Assembly (NCBI GenBank): GCA_951799425.1
Contig: OX637406.1
Span: 27,212,390-27,276,389 of the forward strand
Direction of reading: 5' to 3'
DNA from: Ilex aquifolium
Taxonomy: Eukaryota; Streptophyta; Magnoliopsida; Aquifoliales; Aquifoliaceae
DNA length: 64,000 bases
Made by a program: the position numbers and the translations under genes. Shown one piece after another: positions 22,201-34,200 of this stretch. Below the pieces are notes generated by a model. The model did no database searches. It had not been told where the DNA came from and saw nothing but the letters and a program-made list of their open reading frames with translations. The first letter of the stretch is position 1; the number at the start of each line of letters is the position of its first letter.

Positions 22201-25200
22201 TACCTTTTCAAAGTGCAATAGAAAGATCCACATCCTCAAATAGCAGGAGATCAAGACCTTGAGACGACTAAGAGAGTGGCAGAGGCATCGAAACAACAAT
22301 CTTTTTGCGACGTGAGTACACCTCCGTGATAGGAGGTTTTACAACATAAGAGAAAGTGGGCAAAGACATAACTGGAAGGGGACACTGATCGAGTGCAACT
22401 TCATTTGAAACCTTAGAAAAGAAAGGAAAAGATTCGAATAATGTAACATTAACACAAACAAACTGATGATGAAGGGTTGAATTATAGTATTTATACGCTT
22501 TTTATGTGCATGAATAACCTAGGAAAACACACTTGACGGACTTAGGAACAAGTTTGTCGGTGCCTGGACGTAATTGGTGAATAAAGGCTATATAACCAAA
22601 GACACGGGGTGCAAAAGAGAATAAAGGACGATCAAGAAATACGAGTAGGGAATTTGACCAGTAAGAATAGACGAAGGCATATAATTAATTTGGTAGCATT
22701 AATGGTTTGAGAGTTAATATGTCCAAAAGTGGAGTCACTGACATTAATTTGGATGAGTATGAGGACAATGTCTTTCTGGGATCTAGTGGTAGAAAGAATG
22801 AGCAAAAGATTTGATGGTTGGACGAGGGCATATTTTACTCTTGGAGGAAGGATTACTTTGATAAAAGTTTGTTTGACTAGCATCCCCTTATACTATTTGT
22901 CTCTATTTAGAATTCCTATAGCAGTAGCTAGGAATTTAGAAAAGATGATGAGAGATTTTCTTTAGTTGGGGATGGGAGATGTTAAGCGGGATCATTTAGT
23001 GTGTTGGGAGATAATTTGTAAGCTTAGAGACAAAAGGGGATTGAGACATGGTAATTTGGTGTCTAAAAACATTTATTTGGTAGGTAAATGATTATGGAGA
23101 TTCCCTTTAGAATCTAACTCCCTTTGGTATAAGGTAATTAAGAGTAAATATGGCCTTCAGAGAAATAGGTGGGATGTTAAATCTGCACATACTGTAACCC
23201 ATAGGAGTCCTTGGAAATTCTTTTCACAAGTTTACCATTCATTTATTCCTTTGACTTGGTATAAAGTTAGAGATTGTTTTAAAGTTCTATTTTGTGAAGA
23301 TATATGGGTTAGGGATTCATCTTCTATTAATATTTTTCCGCGTCTGTATCGTTTATCCTCAATACACGAGGCTCCTATATCTTCTTTTATTGTTTTAGGG
23401 ACAAATTACCACTCTTGGGTCTTCCATTTCTTCAGACATCTTAATGATAGGGAAACAATTGATTTGACTTCTTTGCTTCTTCTTCTCCATGATTTTCATC
23501 CCAGTCTTTCTTATGACCGAAAAATTTGGAATGTTGAAAATTCTAGTATTTTATTCATATCTTGTTAGCCCTCAGAATGGAGAGTCATTCTCTTTAGCTA
23601 ACTTCATTTGGAAAGCTAAGGTCCTCTCGAAAATAAAGGCTTTTGTTTGGTTTGTTTTCCTAAATCACGTTAATACGAATGATTTATAGCAGGTGCGGAG
23701 ACCTGACAAAGCTTTGAGCTCTATTTGTCTTACTTGTTTCAGAAATGGAGAGTCTAATGCTCATCTTTTCATTGTGTGTTGATTTGCATGGGGTTTGTGG
23801 AATACTTTGTTCCAGGTGGCTGGTGAGGCTTGGGTTTGTCATCCTACTATAGAAAAGATGTTGCAAATCAAGTTTTGGGGTTTGGGGAATAAGAAGGAAG
23901 CGAAGGTATTATGGAATTGTGCGATCAAGGCAACTCTTTGGTGTATTTGGATGAAAATAAATGATAGAATTTTCAATAATCATCATCATCTTGTAGCAGA
24001 ATTAGTATGTGAAAGAATTGTTTATAAGGCTTCACTTTGGTCCAAAGCTTCCGGGAGCTTTGGAGGCTTGCCTTTGTCTGATCTCCAACAGAATTGGAAG
24101 GCGGCGTTCTCTTTGCTTTCATTGAGAATGTTTCATTGATATGTTTTTTGTGTTTTCTTTTATTTTAGAGGATATCTTGCCCTCGATATTGTAATTTGTT
24201 TTCTCTTTCTTCCATTTATAGTAAAATTCTTCTTTTATAAAAAACACAATTAATTAGGTAGCATGCAATAAGTACAACAGCACTCCAAAAAACTTTAGGA
24301 ACTTAGATATGAAATAAAAGGGCATGAGCAACTTCAATGAGGTGGTATTTTTTCGTTCGACTCCCCCATTTTGTTATGGGGTGCCACTACATGAGGTGTG
24401 ATGAGTAATTACAAGATTACCCTACACCACCACTATTATGAAATAAGAACTCCAACACTCCCCCTTAAGTTTAGTATAAAGATAAAAAAATGTCCAATTT
24501 GGAACAAAAATTATTGAAAATAGATTGAGCCAATGGTTTGGCAATGATGTCTATGAGCTGATCACTTAATTTGATGTATAGGGTGATAATCTCCTTTCGT
24601 ATCAAGAGATCTCGAATAAAATGACAATCCACTTTCGAATTACTAGCCATGAAAATAACTGGTTGTCACCTGACACTCCATAGGAGAGGGCACATTGATG
24701 CCAGTGTCATGAAGTTGGGAACGAACCCATAACATCGATATTCAGTCTCTGCATTCGAACATGCAACTACATTCTGTTTCTTAATGCGTGAAGTAATAAG
24801 ATTTTCACCAATAAACGTACAGTAACTTAAAATACATTGTCTATCAACACGACTACCTATTCAGCCTGCATTAGAGAAGCCAGTAATCAAGGATCGAAAT
24901 ATCGTTTCGAAGTACCGTTTCGGTTAGCTCAAAAACGGAAACGTTTCGGAAATGCAATGGAAACGCAGAAAAAATATGGAAACACGTGGAAACATGTAGA
25001 AATACGAAATACAATCTATTTATTTATAAAGATAAGCTAAATAATTGTTTAATTTAACATATTTATTCGGTTAACATTCATTTATATAAAAATAAATTTA
25101 AATTGGAGGGAAAAAAAGGTTTGACATGAGGCGGAAATCATTTAAATTAGAATATTATCCAATTAATAATACAATTTTATTATAACACTAATTTACTAAT

Positions 25201-28200
25201 TAATAATACTAAGTGCAGCATATTATTATAATACTAATTTGTGCAACATATTATTATAATACTAATTTATTAATTTAAATTGTGTCTTCAAATTAATAAA
25301 TAATATTATTTCATTAATATTAAAATCACTGTGTACACAATGATTAAAACACATAAATACTTAATTCTAGATATTTAACAAATAAGTTATAATTAAGAAA
25401 ATGACTTACAGTTATTTAATATGTCAATTTAACAAATAATAATAACATAAAACAATAATTATAAAAAGGAAAAAAAATAATGAAGGGTATCAAATTAAAT
25501 TAATGGTAGTTATGTATAGTTAAAAGTAAAAAATTATAATACAATGGGGTATTAAATGTAATTATTCATACTTATAACAAAAAAAAAATATAAAAGGCAG
25601 CACAGGTGTTTCGACCTGTTTCGACATGTTTCGACCGAAACGGTACTGTTTCGACCGAAACGGTCCGACACAGTGACGTTTCGACCGAAACTTTGGAATT
25701 TTGGGATTCAACGCATGTTTCGTGTCGGTGCGTTGAAATTCCGAAACGTTTCGGACGTTTCGACACGACATTTTGATCCTTGTCAGTAATAGACATGGAT
25801 GATGGGCAGTATAATAATTCTTTACCCGGTGCGCCTTTAAGATACCAAAGAATGCGGCAGATAATCTCTCAATGAGTCTTACGAGGAGTGCGCTTAAATA
25901 CACATAAATAGACTAAAAAAGTATTAGAGCTTGTATCATATATACCTCCTTTTGTAGGTCTCCTTGTAAAAAAACATTCTTCATGCCCAACTTATACAAA
26001 GGCCAATCCATAGTAATTTCAATAGAAAGAAGAATTGTAATAGAGTTAAGATGGGCAACTGGGAAGAAATCCTCATAGTAATTTACACCACATGTCTAAG
26101 TCTAGCCTTTTACAACCAAATATGCCTTTAAACGCTCAACAGAATCGCCGAGATGATATTTAACAGTGTAGACCCAACGAAAACAGATAGGCTGCTTAAG
26201 TGAAGTCCTATGTCTGATCTCATGAAGTTGTTTCATTTTCTCATCCATAGCTAGTTTCCATCTTGGGGATGCCATTGCCTATTTCATAGAACTAGGAACA
26301 AACATAGAAGCTAGAGCTGAAGCAAAACAACGAAAGAAAGGAGAAAGCCGATGTAAAGAAATAAAATTAGAAATGGGGTGTTTGGTATAGTTACGAGTAC
26401 CTTTTCGAAATGCAATAAACAAATTAGAAGAAGATGAACTTATAGGTGCTCAGGAGGCAGGACCTCTGTAGAATCAGGCAATGGTTGTAGAGCTGAAGCA
26501 TATGAAACAACCAGTTTGTCCTTAGAACTACGACAAACCTGCAATTGAGGTGTAGAAACCAGGGAAGGACATACACAATCTAGCAACAAGGTCTCCCTTG
26601 ACTTAGGGAGATTAATGCTTATCATGAATTAGGTTGGGGTGGCGGGTGGTTTCGGGATCCCGTAGAAAATGATTCTTTTATGGTTTACAGGTTGTTTTGT
26701 TGCTACCCATTTCTTTGTTTGTAGTCTAGTAGATCTACATGTTCTAGTGGATCTAAAATCGGGTTTTGTGTTAAGCAACAAAAAGAATGTTGACTTCTTG
26801 GATTGCTATTCACCCTTTCCTGAAGACTAGGCATGAGAGAAAGAAGGATAGAGAGTGGAAACGGCAAACTTCATTCGGAAAATTCCATTGTAGCTGATGC
26901 AGCCAACAAAGAGAATTTCAACCAGCAGTCATCAACTCCTAACTCTAATGCCTTTAGGGAAAAATTTGCACAAGGTCAAGGTGTGTGGATAGTTGTTGAG
27001 AGGGTGTATGGCACGATGAAGTTTTTCGACTAAGGGTGTTAATCGAGACGAGCTACTTGGGTTCGAATAAAACTCGACTTCAGCTTGACTCGTGTTCTAA
27101 ATGAGTTGAGCTCGAACAATTTTTTAGGCTCATTTAGAAAAACGAGCCTTAAAGGCTTGATTCAAACTCGCAAAGTTTGACTCGTTTATATGTAAAATAG
27201 TCGAGCTACTCGGGTTTAGCTTGGGCTTAGCTCAAATTCTAAACAAGCTGAGTTTAAACAATTTTTTAAGCTCGTTTAAAAAAATGGGCTCGGCAATCTT
27301 AGGCTCAAGCTGGTAAAGCTCGACTCGATTAACACTCATATTTGTGACTATGCCATTCTTGGCGACAATGATCGCTGACTGGAAGGTTACGAGCAAAGAC
27401 AATAGAGTTATCATTGTAGGTTGAGTAAAGAGCGTCCAATGCAAAGAAGCCTTTTATTCCCTTGTTTCGTTGTGGCACAAACCCCCCTTCCCCCACACCC
27501 TATGGGGAAAAGATAGCTTTAGTTGTAAGAAAAAAAAGAGGATGGGTCAACGAAAATAACATTAGCACTGACATAATATCGGTAAGAAACAAGGTCATAG
27601 TAGCGATAACCTTTTTTTAGTACAAGAATATTCCAAAAAGACACTTGACCGAGCAGGGCAAAAATTTATTTTGACACTGAACAAGAAGATGAATAAATGT
27701 AACATAACCAAAAATACAAGTAGTGAGACCAAATATAGGTGTAACCGGAGAGAACAATGAATAAGGAGATTAGTTAGCTAAGATAGAGGAGGGCATCCGA
27801 TTACTAAGACACACTGAAGTAAGGATAACATTAACCCAATATGGCTTTGGGACATGTATATTAAACACTAAAATATGAGCAACATCCAATAAATGACGTT
27901 GTTTACGTTTGAAAACACCATTTTGTTGAGATGTATGTGGACCTATAATTTGGTGGATGATACCATGGTCAATTCAAAATTTATGCATTAATGATTGAAC
28001 ATACTCAAGAGTATTGTCAGAGTGAAACACTTTAATCGGTTTATCAAACTATACAAGAATTTCATTATTAAAGGTAACAAATATCTTAAGCAATTCAGAA
28101 CAATCATTCAATTCAGAACAATCATTCATAAGAAATAACCACACCATACGAGAGAAATCATCAACAAAGACCACAAAATTCTAAAAAATAGAAATACTCT

Positions 28201-31200
28201 TTATTCTCTTAGGACTCCAATTGTCAGAGTGAACAATATCAAAAGGACTAGACTGATGACTTCCAGTACTACTTAAAAAAGTGCTACGGTGATGCTTGCC
28301 TAATTGACACACTTCATATTCTAACATAAAAGGACTCAAACTAGAAGTAACTTGACGAAGCTTCTGCAATAAAGGGTGACCCAAACGAAAATTTCACTGG
28401 TGTGGAGAGACTGACATTAAATGTAGGTACTGACTCTTTGGTATCGAAATAATAACGCTCTTTGTGCTCATATCCCAAACCAATCAACTTTTTTGTCTGG
28501 AGGTCCTGAAAACTTAAAGAAGACAGAGAATATGTCACTGACTATTGTAAATATTTGGTCAATTGACTCGGATGATAAATTTAATGGAAAATGAGGGACA
28601 AATAAACTAGAGGTTAAAGACATGGACTTAGTGGGGGTGGAGATCACCAATCCCACACACTGATCGAATGGAACCATCAGCTAACACAATGCAAAAGTTA
28701 GAAGAATAGAAATTAAAAAATAAAGAGGATGTATCAGACATATAAGCACTAGTTCCTGAATTAATAATGCAAGATAATGAAGCTGAAGGAGCTGCTACAT
28801 GTGCAAAATTACTTGCATTGGCCAAGTCGGAAGCTGAAGTAGACAACTGGGGAGAAAATGAGGATAATGGTTGGATGAGCTGATTGAACTAAATATTAAG
28901 GGTGTCATGAGAGGTAGATGTAGATCCAATAGAACTACCGAGAAGAGTTTGAGACAGGTGGAGCTAGGTCATTAGGGGTCTGATTTCCAGAGGCCTTTCT
29001 CTGATACTTATTTCGACAATAGTCCTCAATTTGTCTAGTGGCCCCACAATAAGAATTTTTCCACTCAGATTGACCACCACGACCGGTGCCTCTACCACCT
29101 CGACTACCTCCTTAGGTTGGATGATGACCACCACCACTACCACCACTATGTTTACCATGTGGAATACGATGACTAGTATCACTAGAGACTAAGGTAGAAG
29201 ACTTTGTGAAGATGAAGGAGTCCCATGAGTAAGAGAAGCCCTCTAAAGGCGAGAATAGGCATTGGCAATGGTCGAAAGCATCTCACTAGCCAAAATATAA
29301 TCTTTAAACATACCATACTCAGAGTTAAGGCTTGGCAACAACAATGCAGCCATAAACTTTTCACGCTGTCGTCTCTAAATTTTTAAATCTTCACTCAGCG
29401 GCTGGTACAACATATGTTCTTCCCACAATCCTTTTGAAATGCCATAGTGATTAGTTAGGGATTTATTGCCTAGCTTGGTATAAACATAAGCTTAAAAAGT
29501 TCATAGATCCTGGACATATTATGTTTTTTTAAGTACATCTACTGAAGAGAGTCATATCTCCTTAATTGTATATCAAGAAGTTGAACATTAAAAGCGTACA
29601 GGGCTCTATACTAAGTCACAACAAAGTCATCACTGAGGAATTCTCACTTCAACAGTCTTCAGAATTTTTAGATTCCTTAAGTGGAGGATTTTTAGTCAAA
29701 TGCTTGACATTCTTTTTGTTACACAATAAAACTTTAATGGCATGGGACCAAGAATAATGATTGTTCCCATTCAATTTTACAGAAGTAATCTGTCGAATCT
29801 GATCATCCATGGAATGAAATTACCTATTCGGAACACCCACGAAAGTATCCTATATTCCGAAGTCACCATAATGAAACCCACAACCAACTAGACAGTATGG
29901 TCCCAAAAAACCATAATAATAAAAAAAAAATAACCAAAACAAAAGCCAAAAAGTGCCGGAAAATACCCAAATCGCCGTTGATATCGCAGCCGCAAACCAG
30001 CACACAAGAAATCCAATCACACTAGTAGGGTTTGAACATAACACGGGAGCTGAAAACAACTAAAAACAAACAATATCTGGACTGTTTGAAACCTGTTCAA
30101 ACCAAAAGCAGGGAAGTCGGCACTCCTTAGGCACAAAAACCATGTCCAAAATCATCAAATACAACTGAGGAGCTCAGGTAGCTCCTCCCAAGGCCTAATC
30201 GGAACCCACAAAGGTAAATGCAAGCAACAAATCAGAAGAAATAGTCAAACCACCAGATCTAGAAATCAGACCCTATTTTCTCGAAAAAAATTAGAAATTA
30301 GAAAACTCTAATTAGATGGCTTCAAAAAAATAAACAAAAATCACCATACTCCTCATGGAAAGTCAGCTCCAAAGATTAGGCTCCGGTGGCCGGAAGTCAG
30401 CAATAGAGAGGGTCCCTGAGTTCGTCTACTATGTATTCCAACATTATCTAGTCTCTCATTAATGCTTTGATACCAAGTTGAATAGTAAAAGTACTATTAG
30501 GGTTACACAGAATGAGAGGGTGAGAGAAAGAGGTAAAGAGATAGAGAGAATTATCACTTGTGTAGGTTATTTTGCTCTACATGCTCTTATTTATAATAGA
30601 CTAATATTATGTATAATTACAAAATTGCCTTACACTACTAGCAATATGAAATAAGAACTCTAAAACAAAATATGTGTTTTCTATTTCCTGGCATCTATAG
30701 ATTCACAAATAGGGAAATTTAATACTGAATAGTTCTATTAGCTTATAACTCTCAGTATTGTACAGTTATTATTTACTTGAGAGTTGACTCACTTTGACTT
30801 GCTTATGCTTGATTTGCTATCCAGCTTTTGTTTTTATATTTGCCCTCCTTTTTATTTTTGAGGCGGCTTTGGTGCACACTTGTTTTGGCTCTCCTATGAA
30901 TGTGTTGGTTGTATGTAGCAATTTAGTTTGGCAAAGTTAAATTTTATGAACTAATTTCTATTTATAGTTGTTTACAGGAAAAGCGTCAAAGGGCCAGTCT
31001 CAAAAAGTTCAACAGGCTGTTTTGGAGGTAATTCTTTCCGTCTTTACTGTTGTTATTCCCTGACATTGGTTTAATTGAACTTTCCCTACAGAAATTCCGG
31101 GCTGGTGGCTACAATGTGATTGTTGCAACATCAATTGGTGAAGAAGGTCTAGATATCATGGAAGTTGACCTTGTCATATGTTTTGATGCTAATGTGTCAC

Positions 31201-34200
31201 CTTTGAGAATGATTCAACGCATGGGGAGGACCGGAAGGAAACATGAAGGACGAGTTGATATCCTTCTGCTTTTTAGTATACTTCTGTGGGGTAGATTGTC
31301 TTATCTAATTTATTCAAGCATTTGCCAACTACTTCCTATATTTCATTTTTCACTTCAGATTTTCAAATAATTTAATTCTTGTTCTAAGCCTTGTATGCTT
31401 ATTTGAAAATTTCTTTAACAAGATTTACTAGTTTTAGCTTGTGAAGGATCAGAGTTGAAGGGTTACAGGCGAAAGCAAGCTAACAGCAAGGCTATTAAGA
31501 AACATATGCGCAATGGTGGTATAAATAGCTTCAATTTCCATAGTAGCCCAAGGATGGTAAGCTTTGTCTGATAAGTTATTATGCAGTAGTTGTAGTTTCT
31601 CAACAGCTTTGCAGCTATTGCCTTCCTAACTCTATATATTTCCGTAATTACAGATTCCCCATATTTTCAAACCAGAAGTCCAATTTGTTGAGCTCTCAAT
31701 CAAGCAATTCATTCCTCGTGGAAAAAAAGTGACTGATGAGCACCCTGTCCAGATACCTGTGTTTAAAACCAAGCTAACTGATTCCGAGACTGATTTAATA
31801 GCAAATTATTTCCACCCTACTAGAGAGAACACGTGGAAACCATCACTTATCGCCTTCCCTCACTTCCAGGCATTACCCTCCAGAGTGCACAAAGTAGTGC
31901 ATTCACTTAGAACTGGGATGCTGATCGAAACAATGCAACGCCTGCAAGGATTATCATTTCTGAGAGACAGCAAAGCTTTCTCGGTTCAGGTTCACTCCTT
32001 ATTTTTGTGCTAGACTTGCCTTTTTTCCTGAATCATTATAACTTAAGAGGTGTATTCTGATAGTTCAGGAGGAAGCTGCTTCAGAATTATGTAGAAGAGT
32101 TGAACCTGTTGAGCATCCTGACGACATTATGAAAGGTAACATCATTTTTCAACTGCTAAAAAGATTGGGGCGCAAAAATCCTAATTTGAATAAATGCTTT
32201 ATATGATTCATGCACCGTAATGAGCCGTAGAGGATTTTTTATGCTGTGGCATTAGAACGACTATTATAATGGAAAAATATTTAAATCAATCTTAATGTTT
32301 GTCTCTTTGTTCCCTTGCTTTCAAGTCCTGCATAAGCTATTCACACTTATTCAGCAGTTCATATTTTTTTCCTAAAAAAATTAAGGTAGCGATCTTCATG
32401 TTACCAATGTTTTGAGTGGTAAACAGAATTGTTATTTATTGATTTCTTTGCATATGTTGATGATTTGCATTGCTGCTCAGATATTTTCTCGGTAATTACA
32501 GTAGCCTCCCTGAGGTTTGTCTATATAAAGACTGAATCCCCTCACTTGCATTCTCTTATGCTTTGTATATTTGAAAAGATTCTCCCAATTAGTACTGGCC
32601 ACATTCGTGAGGCATTGTGAGTGATCGGCATTCTTAAATACCCAAATTTCCCTAATGGTTCCCTCATGCATTTGTAATGGGCAAGAAACTAAACAAAACT
32701 TGGGGGAGGTAATTGTAATTATGTACATGTGATTTAAAAATATAAATGAAGACAATCTAAACTTTCTTCCAAATGAACTATATCCATGTTCTAGACAACT
32801 TAACATGCCCGGAGGAACTCGAGCCTCCACCATCACTTCCATCCCATCTCTCATCATTTTGCTCTTTTTGTCTCCCTTTGCAAGGTGCACCGCCATCACC
32901 TTCCACTACCCATAACTGCCACGAACCAATCTCTTCTATTTTCCTTCTCTTTATACAACACTTGCAAAGAGTTATTGATTGATTGTTGGAAGGGAGGTGC
33001 TTTGGTGGGTCAAAGGATTGTGGTACAGGGTAGTCTCGTTGGAGCTTATTACAGTGGTGAATGTGGGTGTGGCAATGGAATTGTGATTTACGTAGAACTA
33101 TGGTGCTTGAAAACTTGGATGCAACGATGTGGTGCCAAAGTCGGTGGTCGTGGTTGTGGTGGTGGCAATGGTCCATGCTAGAGGCAGTATGATCGACTTT
33201 AGAGAGAGAGAGAGAGAGTGAGAGAAAGTCAAAAGACTGATGAGGATTGTCTTCTTGTTGAAAAGAATGCTGTTTGGTGATCGAGATTGGTATCATGTAG
33301 GTCCCCAAGGATGACCGTTGGTTGGTAACAAGGATGGACACCCCCATTTGTTTCTCTTTTTCTCTCTGCCTCTATTTCTGCCTCCCTTTTGCTCCTTCTT
33401 TGTTTCTCTCTCTCTCCCAAGTTACAAAATGATAAAGTTGGTTAAGTAGTTTAGCATATTAGTATTAAGGGTACTTTTTAGTTGTTTATTTTATTGTGTT
33501 GCTCCAGGGTCTCTATTGTGTATCTTAGGTGTTGTTATGCATTACATGTGACGTAATAAAATTTTCTTTCTCTTCTCTCTTCACTTCTCTCCTTGATCAT
33601 TATTAACATGGTATCAGACCAGGTATGATAATAGTTAGAGTTTGGATTTTATATTGAAGAAGAAAACCAGTCACCAGTTGCAGCTTGTGGATTTGTTGTT
33701 CCTTCTTGCCGAACTTCTGCCATATGTTGAAGGAGAAGCTAATTTTTTATATGCCCATTGCTACAGTGACGTGCTACGGTGCTTCTTATAGAGATGTGTT
33801 GCTGCCCACTATCACATCTTTTAATCCCTAACGCTATGTTTGGTACATGATATTAGACCTTAGCAATGAAATGATCATTCCTTAGTAATACTCATTCTTT
33901 TATTTAGTTTGTGAGAATAAAATTTTATTCCCATTCCGAAGGAATAACTAATCCCATAAATCATGAGATTAGCCATTCTCAAGTAAAACATGGTATTACC
34001 CTTTTTTTTTTTTTTTTTTTGGGAGGGGATGGGGAGGGAAAGGGGGAGGGGGACTTGAACCCTTGACCTCAAGAAGGTAAAACCTTCACAAGGTAAGGAG
34101 TACTATTAGACCAAAAGCCCATTGCCTCTCGGTAATCAGCCTAAATTCAAGTCGATGAAAAACTCGATCGTCCCTATTCTTCTCTCTCTCTCTCTCGTCA

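Larger units (their letters stand above)
19760..24405 (-). mobile_element. Ty1/Copia fossil, antisense, with a MITE and an L1 inserted
   Basis: The 3' LTR is at 19760-19920 plus two bases after the MITE. On the minus strand it starts TGTTAGTG and ends TATCA, like the LTR at 3555-3670. Polyprotein text reading leftward is integrase at 24350-24400 and 22000-22680, reverse transcriptase [15 protein letters not shown] and [11 protein letters not shown] (21656-21886), and RNase [21 protein letters not shown] and [11 protein letters not shown] (20900-21090). No 5' LTR or gag is seen for this copy. It carries multiple breaks. Confidence 0.85.
24406..30667 (-). mobile_element. Second Ty1/Copia fossil, antisense, about 6.3 kb
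   Basis: 5' LTR 30479-30667 (TGTTTTAGAGTTC...TATTCA), primer site TGGTATCAAAGC at 30464-30475, gag-side and glycine-rich region 28850-29450, protease-region text 28630-28850, GAG-pre/integrase 27550-28540, reverse transcriptase 25800-26600, RNase H 24600-24890. At the 3' side a purine tract TTAAGGGGGAG is followed by a 52-bp LTR piece (24406-24457). Several breaks and at least two inserted elements are present. It directly abuts the preceding Copia. Confidence 0.85.
5564..30977 (+). other. 25.4-kb FANCM intron filled with nested transposons
   Basis: The donor GTTTGT at 5564 and acceptor TTTACAG ending at 30977 join a split glycine codon inside FIGQSS-GKASKGQ. Transposons and their remains fill most of the intron. 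Unique-looking host sequence is confined mainly to the first 240 bp and the last 310 bp. The pol-bearing LTR elements here are antisense to the gene. Confidence 0.9.

Noticed and set aside
32778-33347. 189-codon minus-strand open frame inside the FANCM intron
   Set aside because: It has no recognisable domain, is His/Ser-rich and spans a GA run and plain intron. It is likely a chance frame.
33532-33640. tRNA gene near TGGTATCAGACC
   Set aside because: It is a retroelement primer-binding site directly after an LTR. No cloverleaf is present.
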